Source: Microbacteriaceae bacterium MWH-Ta3 (lineage in GTDB: Bacteria; Actinomycetota; Actinomycetes; Actinomycetales; Microbacteriaceae). Taken from it: a stretch of DNA of 64,000 nucleotides. Position numbers and translations under genes: made by a program. The notes under the pieces were generated by a model. The model was not told the DNA's origin. It saw only the letters and a list, made by a program, of their open reading frames with translations, and ran no database searches. Shown one piece after another: positions 33,601 through 43,300 of the stretch; positions within the stretch are counted from its first letter, which is position 1, and the number at the start of each line of letters is the position of its first letter. Location: contig QBKD01000001.1 of NCBI GenBank assembly GCA_003053925.1, positions 1,240,001 through 1,304,000 of the forward strand, read 5' to 3'.

Positions 33601-34872
33601 TTACGCGCGGCGCGCCATTCGGTGTGCGGCCACGGCGGACACCAGAGTGAGGGCCGATAGTCCGGTCAGAACCAGACCCGGGTGCCACCACGCGTTGTCC
33701 GTCGAGGTTGCTGCCAGCGTCAGGAAGAACGGCAGCGTCGCGGCCAGAGCGGCAGCGATGTTGTATGCCATGGCCAGAGCGGTCAGTCGAACCCGCGCGT
33801 CAAACAGGGTTTCCATCGTTCCGCCGAGTCCGGCCCACGCGGCGGTGGGAAGAATGCCACCGATCACCATGATTCCAATCAGCAGCGCAAAAGAGCCGTC
33901 TTGAATCAGCCAGTACATCGGGAATGCGGCGATTAGTGTGCCGGCCGCACCCCACGCAACAACCCGCGCCGAACCGATGCGGTCCGCCCAGACACCAAAC
34001 AGCGGAATCGCCACCAGCTGCACGACACCACCGATGGTCAACGCCAACGTCATCTGCATGTAGTCGTGCCCCAGAACCCCCGCGCCATAGTTCAGTGTGT
34101 AAGTGTTCATGACGGTGTACGAACCGTGGCCCAGCAGTGCGGCGCCGATTGCCACCAGGAATGCCAGAGGCGCGTGCCGCACGATTGCGGCCAGCGGAAT
34201 CTTTGTGGTGGTGCCAGCTGCCTTCATGGCCTCGAATTCGGGGCTTTCGGGCAGGTTCCAGCGCAGGTACACCGAGACTAACAACAACGGAAGTGCGGTC
34301 AACAGCGGGATGCGCCATGCCCATTCGGCAATCTGTTCGTACGGCACGAAGGTGAACAGTGCCAGCCACACGCCGTTCGACAGAATGCTGCCGATGGGGG
34401 AACCCAGCTGGGGCATCGAGGCCGCGAACCCACGTTTCGTGGTGGCGTGCTCAGCGCTCATGGTGACGGCACCGCCCCACTCGCCACCCAGCGACAGACC
34501 TTCGACCAAGCGCAGTCCCACCAGGATGATGGCGCCGGTCCAGCCGCCTTGCGCGTATGTAGGCAGCAGGCCCACCAGTCCAGTGGCGAGGCCAATCATG
34601 GTGACGGTGGTGATCAGTGTTACGCGTCGTCCGAAGCGGTCGCCGATATATCCGAACACCAGACCGCCCAGCGGCCGAACGATGAACGTAACGCCAAAGG
34701 TGGCGAAGGCGGCGAGCGTTCCGCCCACAACGCCGAGTGGCTCGAAGAACAGCGGGCCGACAAAGAGTGCGGCCAGCCAGGCGAAGACGTATTGGTCATA
34801 GGATTCGAGCGCGGTTCCCACCAGGGTTGCGGTGGAAACTCGGCGGCTCGTGGTGCGTGGTGTTGTATTCAC
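33601..34872 (-). CDS. MFS transporter, metabolite:H+ symporter (MHS) type
   Basis: 423 residues, twelve helices. The MHS order of motifs is present: GTALESYDQYVFAWLAAL at the first helix (family form GTTxEWYDF), VRPLGGLVFGYIGDRFGRR, and LRLVEGLSLGGEWGGAVTMSAEHA. Relatives include shikimate, citrate and proline/betaine symporters; the substrate is not predictable. The GTG start is 74 bases from the divergent TetR gene, whose product is the likely regulator. Confidence 0.87.
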   Translation of the reverse strand: MNTTPRTTSRRVSTATLVGTALESYDQYVFAWLAALFVGPLFFEPLGVVGGTLAAFATFGVTFIVRPLGGLVFGYIGDRFGRRVTLITTVTMIGLATGLVGLLPTYAQGGWTGAIILVGLRLVEGLSLGGEWGGAVTMSAEHATTKRGFAASMPQLGSPIGSILSNGVWLALFTFVPYEQIAEWAWRIPLLTALPLLLVSVYLRWNLPESPEFEAMKAAGTTTKIPLAAIVRHAPLAFLVAIGAALLGHGSYTVMNTYTLNYGAGVLGHDYMQMTLALTIGGVVQLVAIPLFGVWADRIGSARVVAWGAAGTLIAAFPMYWLIQDGSFALLIGIMVIGGILPTAAWAGLGGTMETLFDARVRLTALAMAYNIAAALAATLPFFLTLAATSTDNAWWHPGLVLTGLSALTLVSAVAAHRMARRA

Positions 34873-34914
34873 GGCGTACTTTCGGTGAGTATTAGGAGTA
34901 TTGATTCAAGAACC

Positions 34915-34929
34915 CAGTTTTCTGAACTG
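34915..34929. promoter_or_regulatory. Possible TetR operator
   Basis: CAGTT and AACTG form a short inverted repeat with a five-base spacer between the divergent MFS and TetR genes. The arms are short, so this could be chance. Confidence 0.25.
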
Positions 34930-34946
34930 AGTACGGAAAATATCTT

Positions 34947-35489
34947 ATGACACGAAACGCAGTGCGCGGTCGCCCGCGTGCCTCATCGCGCGCCACACTC
35001 GAAGATGCCGCCAACGAGCTCTTTCTCGAGCGCGGTTACGACGCCACGAGCATCACCGACATCGCCACGCGCGCCGGAGTCAGTCGCACCAGCTTCTTTT
35101 CCTACTTTCCCACCAAGGCCGATGTGCTGTGGAGTCCCATCGATGATCACCTCAGTGCGTTAGAGGCCCGAGCCGCCGCCGGCGCAACCCTCCACGAGGC
35201 CATCACCGCCGAATTCGCGCACGACACCAACTCCACGGCTTCCGTTGGCCTGTTGTTTAGCGACACGATCGGCGCACACGACGAAATTCTGGCCAGCGCC
35301 ATGCCGCGACTGGTGCGATTGGCGCACGTGGTTGCGACATTCGAGGGTCTTGAAGGAACACTCGCGGTCGCCGATCGCGCACGGGTCTACGCGATTACCG
35401 GGGAGCTGGTCGCCGGCTGGCGCGAATGGCTTAATGCGGGGTTCGGTCGTGGTCCGCTTGCGGATTACGTGGTGGGGCCGTTGCGCTGA
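34947..35489 (+). CDS. TetR family transcriptional regulator
   Basis: 180 residues. The N-terminal helix-turn-helix (about 12-58: ATLEDAANELFLERGYDATSITD, then AGVSRTSFFSYFPTKADV) is a clear TetR DNA-binding domain. The C-terminal ligand domain is short and unassigned. Divergence from the MHS transporter suggests it controls that gene and itself. No strong ribosome binding site is visible before the ATG. Confidence 0.88.
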   Translation: MTRNAVRGRPRASSRATLEDAANELFLERGYDATSITDIATRAGVSRTSFFSYFPTKADVLWSPIDDHLSALEARAAAGATLHEAITAEFAHDTNSTASVGLLFSDTIGAHDEILASAMPRLVRLAHVVATFEGLEGTLAVADRARVYAITGELVAGWREWLNAGFGRGPLADYVVGPLR

Positions 35490-35497
35490 CATCATTC

Positions 35498-35523
35498 AGC
35501 GATTAGAGTGATTTTTAATCGCT
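35498..35523. promoter_or_regulatory. Perfect 8+8 inverted repeat before an unknown membrane protein gene
   Basis: AGCGATTA and TAATCGCT are separated by ten bases and end 12 bases before the GTG of the next gene, just upstream of its ribosome binding site. It could be an operator or a weak terminator of the TetR gene. Confidence 0.5.
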
Positions 35524-35534
35524 AAGGGGGCGTC

Positions 35535-36596
35535 GTGCCGAAACTTGGTCAACGTAATTTCACCGGATTCTGTGGGCTTCGACTGCTCTTCGCGTTTGTC
35601 GTGTTCATTGGCATTGGCGCGTCGCTGGAAATTATTCTCAGCCCTTTGTTTTTTATTGACCGCTGGTTTATCACGCCGACGATGCCGCTGTATGCAGGGT
35701 ATTTGTATGTTGCCGAGTTCGCGCGTTACCCTCTTTCGCTGGTTGCGCTCGGTGCTACGGCGTATATTTGGGCAGTAATTGGCTCGAATAATGGACAACT
35801 TGTAACGTGGCTACGCGAACGAGCGCTTTTCGTCGTATTCGTGCTTGCGGCGATCTGGAGTATTGGTATTTTTCAGTTCGTCATGGTGACTGCAGCGGAA
35901 GACGGTGTGTATCCTCAGACGGCGCTGCATGCTTTGATTACCGCGATTATCGGCGGTGTGGTGCTGATTGCGACATGGGGTGCGTGGAATTCCGCATCGA
36001 AGAATTTCCGGCTCGCCACATTACCTCAGGAGGAGCGCGCTACCCCGTCACCGAAATACGGTGAACTAACGGGCTGGTTGCGCTCAGCCATACCCACATC
36101 TGCCTTTTTGGCGCTTGGGCTCGTTGTGGAATTGCTTTTAATCACCGCAGATCAAGCCACGTATGCCTCGATTTCCGATGAAGTCTCGCCCGCTTTTGAG
36201 CTTAATCGCGCGATTGCTATTTCGCCCTTTCTCATGGCCGTGAACACTGTCGTAGTGCCGCTGGGCATGCTCGGTGTCGTCATCGCCCTTCTCACTGCGT
36301 CCGCTGCTCTTAGTGGCAAAGGTAAGGTCGCGGCGCTTCTGCGTGTTCGCGAATCGCCGAAACGCTCGATTGCTGCTCTCGCTGTCGCGTTGGGTTTAGC
36401 GGCGCTGCAATTCCTTGTCTCGGCGTCCGTCGGATTCATGTTCACCTATGACCTTCCGCGCGTGATGTTCATCGTTTCGCATGTAATCGTGTGGGTCGGT
36501 GTGGCGCTCGTGAGCGTGCAGTGGCGAAAGCGGCGTGAAAGCTCACGCCGCAACAGGTCAGGCATGGAGCCCGCGGCGCCCCACTATGAAAATTAA
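35535..36596 (+). CDS. Multi-pass membrane protein of unknown function
   Basis: 353 residues, GTG start with AAGGGGG just upstream. About eight to nine membrane helices are seen (for example 12-40, 60-85, 98-120, 130-155, 185-207, 228-258, 278-300, 310-330). There is a charged loop after helix four (NFRLATLPQEERATPSPKYGE) and a basic C-terminal tail. I recognise no family. The gene uses more A and T at third positions than its neighbours, and together with the next gene may be a late acquisition. The next gene begins inside its 3' end. Confidence 0.7.
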   Translation: MPKLGQRNFTGFCGLRLLFAFVVFIGIGASLEIILSPLFFIDRWFITPTMPLYAGYLYVAEFARYPLSLVALGATAYIWAVIGSNNGQLVTWLRERALFVVFVLAAIWSIGIFQFVMVTAAEDGVYPQTALHALITAIIGGVVLIATWGAWNSASKNFRLATLPQEERATPSPKYGELTGWLRSAIPTSAFLALGLVVELLLITADQATYASISDEVSPAFELNRAIAISPFLMAVNTVVVPLGMLGVVIALLTASAALSGKGKVAALLRVRESPKRSIAALAVALGLAALQFLVSASVGFMFTYDLPRVMFIVSHVIVWVGVALVSVQWRKRRESSRRNRSGMEPAAPHYEN

Positions 36597-37020
36597 CGCT
36601 GTCCTCACGGTCGGGCTTGTGACATGGGTGTTGAGTCTCGTGGCTGGCGTTATTACCGCAACGTTCGTCAATGAGTCACTCACAATTGCCGCGTTCTGGT
36701 ACGTGATTGTCGCGAGTTTCCTTGTGCCGTTTTCCATGTGGCAGGTTTCGGTCAGCGCTCAGGTGCTGGTGGTCGCGTGCTGGGTCGGCCACTTCCTCGT
36801 CTCCGGGGCTCCCTCGCCAACGAGGTCGAGACGGGTGGCGTGGATTCGTGGACTTGCCTTCATCCTCATCGTGTCTGTTCTGCTTGTCGCTGCGCTGGTT
36901 GACTTCAAGACCGCTTTTGCCGGTTCTGCGGATGTCTTTATCGTCACCGTCGCGGCAATCTTGGCGGTGGCCTCGGTGGCGACAATTCTGCGCGTCAGCC
37001 GCTCGCTCCTGCGCCCATGA
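36586..37020 (+). CDS. Small four-helix membrane protein of unknown function
   Basis: 144 residues from the ATG at 36586, overlapping the preceding gene by 11 bases. Four hydrophobic helices (about 5-27, 33-52, 57-70 and 87-104, with a last one at 114-135) and a short basic loop (PTRSRRVAW) after the third. No recognised family. Overlap and shared composition tie it to the upstream membrane protein; the two may form a complex. Confidence 0.65.
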   Translation: MKINAVLTVGLVTWVLSLVAGVITATFVNESLTIAAFWYVIVASFLVPFSMWQVSVSAQVLVVACWVGHFLVSGAPSPTRSRRVAWIRGLAFILIVSVLLVAALVDFKTAFAGSADVFIVTVAAILAVASVATILRVSRSLLRP

Positions 37021-37104
37021 TGCGGAAACAAGGGCGTCACGCGCGTGCATGAAGCCCACACGGATTTTGTGGATCATCGTGGGGTAACTGCGCTAAAAGC
37101 CTCG

Positions 37105-37110
37105 TACAAT
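37105..37110 (+). promoter_or_regulatory. -10 box for the T-box leader
   Basis: TACAAT lies just upstream of the leader; no good -35 is seen. Transcription would begin near 37117. Confidence 0.4.
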
Positions 37111-37116
37111 AAGAGC

Positions 37117-37297
37117 AACGACTGTGATCCGGCAATCACCGGTGAGTCCGCGGAAGAACGGCGCAAGCCCAGTAGACCCGCGCGGGTGCGCCCGTCATCG
37201 CGTTCAATGAGTGGCCGGATTCTTTCGGCAAGCGGGGTGGTACCGCGTGAGGTCAGAATGTGGCTTCGCGTCCTCGTGACACCAATTCAGGAGAGTC
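37117..37297 (+). ncRNA. T-box riboswitch controlling ileS
   Basis: The leader contains the T-box core GCGGGGTGGTACCGCG (37232-37247), whose GGTGG/TGGT part pairs with the CCA end of uncharged tRNA. A specifier region with GTGATCCGGCAATCACCGG lies at about 37124-37142; ATC inside it is the expected isoleucine codon. Stem I is short, as in actinobacterial ileS leaders that act on translation, and no intrinsic terminator with a T run follows. The ileS ribosome binding site CAGGAGAG is 40 bases downstream of the core. Uncharged tRNA-Ile should therefore raise IleS translation. Confidence 0.88.
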
Positions 37298-40200
37298 ATG
37301 ACCTACCCCAAGCACCGTCCCGGCACCGATGTGACGCCCTCGCCTCGATTCCCCGATATCGAGCGCGACGTTCTGCAGTCCTGGAAGGACGGCGACACGT
37401 TCCGCCGTTCCGTCGCACAGCGCGAAGGCTGCGATGAATGGGTGTTCTATGACGGCCCTCCGTTTGCCAATGGTTTGCCGCACTATGGCCACCTGCTGAC
37501 GGGATACGCGAAGGACCTGTTCCCGCGCTACCAAACGATGCGGGGCAAGCAGGTTCACCGTCGTTTCGGTTGGGACACGCACGGACTTCCCGCCGAGCTC
37601 GAGGCCGAGCGCCAGTTGGGCATTACCGACAAGAGCCAGATCGAAGAGATGGGCATTGCGGCGTTCAACGCGGCAGCCCGCGACAGCGTGTTGAAGTACA
37701 CCAAGGAATGGGAAGAGTACGTCACTCGCCAGGCCCGCTGGGTGGACTTCGAGAACGACTACAAGACTCTCGACATCACGTTTATGGAGAGCGTCATCTG
37801 GGCCTTCAAGCAGTTGCACACGAAGGGACTCGCCTATGAGGGCTACCGCGTGCTGCCGTACTGCTGGCGCGACCAGACCCCGTTGTCCAACCACGAACTC
37901 CGCATGGACGATGACGTCTACAAGATGCGTCAAGACCAGACCGTCACCGTGACGTTCCCGCTGTACGGCGAGAAGGCCGAGTCGCTGGGCCTCGCCGGCG
38001 TGAACGCCCTCGCCTGGACAACCACACCGTGGACGCTTCCCACGAATGCGGCGCTCGCCGTTGGCCCCGACATCACCTATGCAGTTCTGCCGGCCGGTCC
38101 GAGTGGCGCCGTGACAACAGGCGATGCCTTCTTGCTGGCGGCCGACACCATCGGCAACTACGCCAAGGAATTGGGTTACGCCGATGCGGCGGCTGCCCGC
38201 GAGGCCGTCACGCGCACCGTGCAGGGTGCGGAACTCGAGCACATCACGTATCAGCGCCTGTGGGATTACTACGCCGATCACGAGGGCATGCAAAATGCCT
38301 GGAAGATCCTGGTCGCCGACTATGTCGCGACGGGCGAGGGCGCCGGTATCGTCCACCAGGCACCCGCCTATGGTGAAGACGACCAACTTACGTGTGCCAA
38401 GTACGACATCCCCGTGATCGTCTCGGTCGATGATTCGGGTCGTTTCCTGTCCGAGGTCACCGATGTTGCGGGCGAACACGTTTTCGACGCCAACAAGCCG
38501 CTGACACAGAGGATCAAGGCCGACGGCCGACTGGTTCAACAAAAGTCCTATGAGCACTCGTACCCGCACTGCTGGCGCTGCCGCAACCCCCTGATTTACA
38601 AGGCCGTGTCCTCGTGGTTCGTGCGCGTGCCGGAATTCCGCGACCGCATGGGCGAACTGAACCAGGACATCAACTGGGTTCCCGACAACGTCAAGGACGG
38701 CCAATTCGGCAAGTGGGTCGGCGGCGCTCGCGATTGGTCGATCTCGCGAAACCGCTACTGGGGCAGCCCCATTCCCGTGTGGAAGAGCGACAACCCCGAA
38801 TACCCGCGCATCGATGTCTATGGGTCCTTGGACGAGCTCGAAGCGGACTTTGGTGTGCGTCCCACGGATCTGCACCGTCCCTTTATCGACGAACTCACGC
38901 GTCCGAACCCCGACGACCCCACGGGTCAGTCCACCATGCGCCGCATCACCGATGTTCTCGATGTGTGGTTCGATTCGGGTTCGATGCCGTTCGCGCAGGT
39001 TCACTATCCCTTCGAGAACCGTGAGTGGTTCGACACACATAACCCCGCGGACTTCATCGTGGAATACATCGGTCAGACTCGAGGCTGGTTCTACACGTTG
39101 CACGTGTTGTCCACCGCATTGTTCGACCGTCCGGCATTCAAGAACGTGATTTCGCACGGAATCGTGTTGGGCAACGACGGCCAGAAGATGTCCAAGTCGT
39201 TGCGCAATTACCCCGATGTGTCCGAGGTATTCGACCGTGACGGCGCCGACGCCATGCGCTGGTTCCTCATGTCATCCAGCGTGATCCGAGGCGGCAACCT
39301 CGTTGTCACCGAAGAGGGAATTCGCGAAGGCGTGCGCCAGTTCCTGCTGCCGCTCTGGAGCACCTATTACTTCTTCACCCTGTATGCCGGCGACCTCACG
39401 CCCGTGTGGCGCACCGATTCATCCCATGTTTTGGACCGCTATTTGCTGTCCAAGACGCGCGAGCTCGTTGAATCGGTTACCACGCAACTCGACGCACTGG
39501 ACAGCCCAATGGCAGCGGCGCAATTGCGCGACTTTGCCGATGTCCTGACCAACTGGTACGTGCGACGCTCACGCGATCGGTTCTGGTCGGGTTCCGATCA
39601 CGACGCCGTCGACACGCTCTACACGGTTCTGGAAACGGTGTGCCGTGTGGCTGCGCCGTTCGCCCCGCTGGTGACCGAGGAGGTCTGGCGCGGCCTCACG
39701 GGTGGCGACAGCGTGCACCTCACGGACTGGCCCGACGCCCAGTCGTTCCCCAAGGACGAGGCGCTGGTGGCGGCAATGGATGGCGTTCGCGAGATCGCAT
39801 CGAGCGGTTTGGCCTTGCGCAAGTCCCAGGGGCTTCGTGTGCGCCTGCCACTGGCCGCCATGACCGTGGTGGTGCCCGATGCCGCGCGCGTTGCCGAATT
39901 CACCGACATCCTTCGCGATGAGTTGAACGTGAAGAGTGTCACTGTTGTGGAACTGCGCGAAGAATCGATTGGCGAATACGGGATCACCCGCAAGCTGACG
40001 GTCAATGCGCGAACCCTCGGCCCTCGAATTGGAGGCCAGGTGCAGCAGGTCATTGGTGCCACCAAGAACGGTGTGTGGTCTATCGATAATGGTGTGGTCA
40101 CCGCGGGCGGAATCGAATTGCTCGAGGGCGAGTACACCCTTGACCTCGATGTCTCGGATGTGGCCGTTGCCGTGTCATTCCTGTCCACCGGTGGTTTCGT

Positions 40201-40483
40201 TGTTCTCGACACGGTGGTCACGCCGGAACTGGCCGCCGAGGGCCTCGCGCGCGATGTCGTGCGTGCCGTTCAGCAGGCACGAAAGGATGCGGGCTTCGAT
40301 GTGTCAGACCGCATTCGCCTGTTGATCGAGGGCGACGCGAATGCCGTTGCCGCCGTGCGCGAACACCAGGATCTGATTTCCTCAGAGACCCTTGCGCTGG
40401 AACTGGAAATCGCCGTGAGCGCGCGGGGCACCGTGCCCGTCGGCGATGATTCCGCCGTGTGGATTGGGGTGGAAAAGGCATGA
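37298..40483 (+). CDS. ileS: Isoleucyl-tRNA synthetase (eukaryote-like, IleS2 type)
   Basis: 1061 residues, longer than the 930-940 of the E. coli type. Class I signatures HYGH (62-65) and KMSKS (630-634, followed by LRNYPD) and the [10 protein letters not shown] and WGCHGLP-like [11 protein letters not shown] blocks are clear. The [11 protein letters not shown] form and length match the IleS2 group found in actinobacteria and eukaryotes, which tends to bind mupirocin poorly. The editing domain is present. Expression is governed by the upstream T-box. The stop overlaps the folC start (ATGA). Confidence 0.95.
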   Translation: MTYPKHRPGTDVTPSPRFPDIERDVLQSWKDGDTFRRSVAQREGCDEWVFYDGPPFANGLPHYGHLLTGYAKDLFPRYQTMRGKQVHRRFGWDTHGLPAELEAERQLGITDKSQIEEMGIAAFNAAARDSVLKYTKEWEEYVTRQARWVDFENDYKTLDITFMESVIWAFKQLHTKGLAYEGYRVLPYCWRDQTPLSNHELRMDDDVYKMRQDQTVTVTFPLYGEKAESLGLAGVNALAWTTTPWTLPTNAALAVGPDITYAVLPAGPSGAVTTGDAFLLAADTIGNYAKELGYADAAAAREAVTRTVQGAELEHITYQRLWDYYADHEGMQNAWKILVADYVATGEGAGIVHQAPAYGEDDQLTCAKYDIPVIVSVDDSGRFLSEVTDVAGEHVFDANKPLTQRIKADGRLVQQKSYEHSYPHCWRCRNPLIYKAVSSWFVRVPEFRDRMGELNQDINWVPDNVKDGQFGKWVGGARDWSISRNRYWGSPIPVWKSDNPEYPRIDVYGSLDELEADFGVRPTDLHRPFIDELTRPNPDDPTGQSTMRRITDVLDVWFDSGSMPFAQVHYPFENREWFDTHNPADFIVEYIGQTRGWFYTLHVLSTALFDRPAFKNVISHGIVLGNDGQKMSKSLRNYPDVSEVFDRDGADAMRWFLMSSSVIRGGNLVVTEEGIREGVRQFLLPLWSTYYFFTLYAGDLTPVWRTDSSHVLDRYLLSKTRELVESVTTQLDALDSPMAAAQLRDFADVLTNWYVRRSRDRFWSGSDHDAVDTLYTVLETVCRVAAPFAPLVTEEVWRGLTGGDSVHLTDWPDAQSFPKDEALVAAMDGVREIASSGLALRKSQGLRVRLPLAAMTVVVPDAARVAEFTDILRDELNVKSVTVVELREESIGEYGITRKLTVNARTLGPRIGGQVQQVIGATKNGVWSIDNGVVTAGGIELLEGEYTLDLDVSDVAVAVSFLSTGGFVVLDTVVTPELAAEGLARDVVRAVQQARKDAGFDVSDRIRLLIEGDANAVAAVREHQDLISSETLALELEIAVSARGTVPVGDDSAVWIGVEKA

Positions 40484-41820
40484 CCGATTACGCCGCACAG
40501 GCCGCACGTGTGTACGAATCCCTGCTGAGCCGCATCGGGGAATCCGCACCGCAGCCGCGCCTGCACGCCACCCGGCGAGTGCTCGAACTTCTGGGCGACC
40601 CGCAGCAGATGTACAAGATCGTGCACATCACCGGCACCAACGGTAAAACGTCGACCGCGCGCATGATCGAGTCGCTTATCCGCGCATACGGGCTGCGTCC
40701 TGGTTTGATGACCAGCCCGCACCTCGTGAAGGTGAACGAGCGCATCCTCATTGACGGTGAACCCATCAGTGACGAAGCATTCGTCTTTAACTGGAACGAC
40801 ATCGAGCCCTACGTGCTGATGACCGACGCCGAACTGGTTGCGAACGGTGAAGAACCCTTGACCTATTTCGAGGCCCTCACCGTCCTGGCATTTGCGGCGT
40901 TTGCCGACGCTCCGGTGGACGTTGCGGTACTAGAGGTGGGCATGGGCGGTGAGTGGGATTCCACGAACGTTGCCGATGCGGATGTTGCGGTGTTCACGCC
41001 GATTGGCATTGATCACGCCGAGCGCCTGGGGTCCACTATTCGCGAAATTGCCCGCACCAAGGCCGGAATCATCAAGCCCGGGTGCACCGTGGTGACCGCT
41101 GCGCAGACTACGGACGCACTGAACGAAATCATCGAGGCCGCTGAGCACGACGAAGCTGAACTCTTTGTCGAGGGCGTGGCCTTCGAGGTCGTTTCCACGG
41201 TTCCTGCGGTGGGCGGCCAGGTGGCGACCATTCGCGGCCGAGCCGCAACGTATCCCGATGTCGCCGTGTCGTTGCACGGCGAACACCAAGCGCACAACGC
41301 AGCCCTCGCAATTGCCGCAGTGGAATCATTGTTGGGCGCGGGGGAGCACCCCATTCCCAGCGATGCTATGGACGAGGCACTGGGCAGCGTGACAAGCCCC
41401 GGCCGCCTTCAGTACCTCGGTTCGCAGCCGGCGCTCATCGTCGATGCGGCACATAATCCGCATGGCGCGGCCTCGTTGGCACGTGCGATTGTCGGGTGGC
41501 TGCCTTTCGACCGCGTGTGGCTTGTGCTGGGCGTGTTGTCCGACAAGGATGCCCGCGGAATCGTCGAGGCGCTGGATTCGGTGGTCGCAGGCTTCATTGT
41601 CACCCAGTCCGCATCGGAACGTGCACTGCCGGCCCACGAATTGGCCGACATCGTGGTGTCGATTGCCGGACCCGATCGCGTGCGCGTCGAACCCGAACTG
41701 AGCGAAGCGCTCGAGGTGGCGCGCGACAGCGTGAACGACGGCGAGGCAATCGTAGTGACCGGTTCCATCACTCTGGTGGGTGACGTTATTGCAACAACAG
41801 AAGAGAGGGGTTGGCGATGA
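40480..41820 (+). CDS. folC: Bifunctional folylpolyglutamate synthase / dihydrofolate synthase
   Basis: 446 residues from the ATG overlapping the ileS stop. It joins glutamate to dihydropteroate and folates with ATP. P-loop GTNGKTS is at 52-58, followed by [12 protein letters not shown], then [13 protein letters not shown] and the [24 protein letters not shown] stretch, and the C-terminal [14 protein letters not shown] motif. Part of the ileS-folC-DUF4233-ndk run, each gene overlapping the next. Confidence 0.95.
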   Translation: MTDYAAQAARVYESLLSRIGESAPQPRLHATRRVLELLGDPQQMYKIVHITGTNGKTSTARMIESLIRAYGLRPGLMTSPHLVKVNERILIDGEPISDEAFVFNWNDIEPYVLMTDAELVANGEEPLTYFEALTVLAFAAFADAPVDVAVLEVGMGGEWDSTNVADADVAVFTPIGIDHAERLGSTIREIARTKAGIIKPGCTVVTAAQTTDALNEIIEAAEHDEAELFVEGVAFEVVSTVPAVGGQVATIRGRAATYPDVAVSLHGEHQAHNAALAIAAVESLLGAGEHPIPSDAMDEALGSVTSPGRLQYLGSQPALIVDAAHNPHGAASLARAIVGWLPFDRVWLVLGVLSDKDARGIVEALDSVVAGFIVTQSASERALPAHELADIVVSIAGPDRVRVEPELSEALEVARDSVNDGEAIVVTGSITLVGDVIATTEERGWR

Positions 41821-42200
41821 CCGACTCACCTGACACTGCGGGCCAGCAGAAGCCCCGCCGCCCCCGCCGCGTGCGTACCGCCAGCGAATCGCTGCTGTCG
41901 ATTGTCATAGTCATGGAAATCATCACGATGTTCTTCGTGATGCTGACGCTGTCGGGATTGCACCGCGACCAGGTGGTCGTGACCGTGGTGTCGTGCACAC
42001 TGCTGATTGCATTCCTGCTGCTGGCCAACGCCACCCTCAAGCGCGGCGTTCACCCGATCGCCCACGTGTCGCAGGCCGCGCTGGCGCTGCCGGCCGCCAT
42101 CGATCTTGCCTACGCATTTGTGTGGGTACTGTTTGTAATTTTCTGGATTGCGTGTTTCGTCAAGGGCGCGCAACTCGATGCTCGAAAGGACACCGCATGA
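41817..42200 (+). CDS. DUF4233-type small membrane protein
   Basis: 127 residues, ATG overlapping the folC stop (ATGA) with GAGAGGGG upstream. A basic, Pro/Arg-rich N-terminus is followed by four membrane helices (about 22-44, 51-70, 78-98, 99-115). This small protein between folC and ndk is conserved in actinobacteria and I believe it is the DUF4233 family; its function is unknown. Its own stop overlaps the ndk start. Confidence 0.8.
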   Translation: MTDSPDTAGQQKPRRPRRVRTASESLLSIVIVMEIITMFFVMLTLSGLHRDQVVVTVVSCTLLIAFLLLANATLKRGVHPIAHVSQAALALPAAIDLAYAFVWVLFVIFWIACFVKGAQLDARKDTA

Positions 42201-42625
42201 CCGCTCACGACACTCTCGTTCTGATTAAGCCCGATGGAACGGAACGCAACCTGATCGGCGAAATTCTGCGCCGAATCGAGGCCAAGGGATACCAGATCAC
42301 CGATCTGCGCATGCTGACGCCCACACGCGAACTTCTGACCGCACACTACGCCGAACACGAGGGCAAGCCCTTCTTCGAGCCGCTGCTGGAGTTCATGTCG
42401 AGTGGCCCTGTCGTCGCTGTGCGTGTACACGGTCATCGTGCCATCGAGGGCTTCCGTGCGCTGGCGGGAACGACCGACCCCACGCTGGCCGCACCGGGAT
42501 CGATCCGCGGCGACCTGGGCCGCGACTGGGGACTCAAGGTTCAAAAAAACCTGGTGCACGGCAGCGACTCGCCTGAGTCTGCAGACCGCGAACTTGCGCT
42601 GTGGTTCCCTGCCGCCTGCTGCTAA
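42197..42625 (+). CDS. ndk: Nucleoside diphosphate kinase
   Basis: 142 residues. It equalises nucleoside triphosphates through a phosphohistidine. The active-site His121 is in NLVHGSDS; other family pieces are [35 protein letters not shown] and the [16 protein letters not shown] block. The start overlaps the upstream gene. It is followed by a strong bidirectional terminator. Confidence 0.96.
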   Translation: MTAHDTLVLIKPDGTERNLIGEILRRIEAKGYQITDLRMLTPTRELLTAHYAEHEGKPFFEPLLEFMSSGPVVAVRVHGHRAIEGFRALAGTTDPTLAAPGSIRGDLGRDWGLKVQKNLVHGSDSPESADRELALWFPAACC

Positions 42626-42640
42626 AACATCGTTAATGCC

Positions 42641-42671
42641 GGAGGGGCCTGCGCATCGCGCAGGCCCCTCC
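42641..42671. terminator. Strong bidirectional terminator after ndk
   Basis: A perfect 14-base-pair stem GGAGGGGCCTGCGC/GCGCAGGCCCCTCC with a three-base loop lies between convergent ndk and the VKOR gene. Confidence 0.85.
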
Positions 42672-42694
42672 AATTTGTTAATGCGGTGTGACCG

Positions 42695-43300
42695 TTAGCC
42701 GTTCAACAGCAACGGCAGCAAGAGCGGGAACTGGGCAATGATGGACAGAGCAATGACCGCGAGGTTGACGACAACGAACGCCCAGCTGAAGGGCAGTACC
42801 GCGCCACCGATGCGACGGGCGCGATCCGAATCGAACAACAGTCCGTGCTTCAGTAGCCACGGCAGCAGCACCCACACCATGATGGTCGTCGTGATCCAGA
42901 CCACCATGCAGTAAAGGCACAGGAAGCCAATCTCGAAAACGGCCTCGGTGAACAGCCACATCAGGAAGCCCCAGGCGGCGAAAAGGCCGATGATGAATGC
43001 GCGCCAGAACCACCGCGCGAACGTTGCGCCGGCCAATACGGCAGCGCCCACCGTTCCCACAATCGCATAGCCCGTCATGCCAAAGAACTGATTGGGGATT
43101 CCCCAGAAGGCGCGGGCCTCATCCGATTGCATCACGTTGCCGCAGCTAAAGAACGGGTTGATATTGCATGACGGTTGTGTGCCGTCCTTAATCAGGTAGT
43201 AGCCCTCGACGCCCAAGGTGATTGCGGCCAACCACGAAATCAGGGCGAATGCAACAATGAACAACCCGATACGGGTGCGGTGAGTGAAGTCAATGGTCAC
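42695..43300 (-). CDS. Vitamin K epoxide reductase (VKOR) family protein
   Basis: 201 residues from the GTG at 43300. Four to five membrane helices. The loop pair Cys45 and Cys53 (SCNINPFFSCGNVM) and the active-site CLYC (Cys128, Cys131) are complete. The family re-oxidises DsbA-like thioredoxins in the cell envelope using quinones, supporting disulfide formation. The longer frame to 43513 has no signal or family resemblance. A GATACT box lies six bases before the GTG, so the message may be leaderless. Confidence 0.9.
   Translation of the reverse strand: MTIDFTHRTRIGLFIVAFALISWLAAITLGVEGYYLIKDGTQPSCNINPFFSCGNVMQSDEARAFWGIPNQFFGMTGYAIVGTVGAAVLAGATFARWFWRAFIIGLFAAWGFLMWLFTEAVFEIGFLCLYCMVVWITTTIMVWVLLPWLLKHGLLFDSDRARRIGGAVLPFSWAFVVVNLAVIALSIIAQFPLLLPLLLNG

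Noticed and set aside
34875-34935. CGTACT and AGTACG as distant operator halves
   Set aside because: Six-base arms nearly 50 bases apart are expected by chance in a 75-base divergent gap.
37253-39157. A 634-codon minus-strand frame opposite ileS
   Set aside because: It is antisense to the class I catalytic core and T-box end. No family resemblance or start signal.
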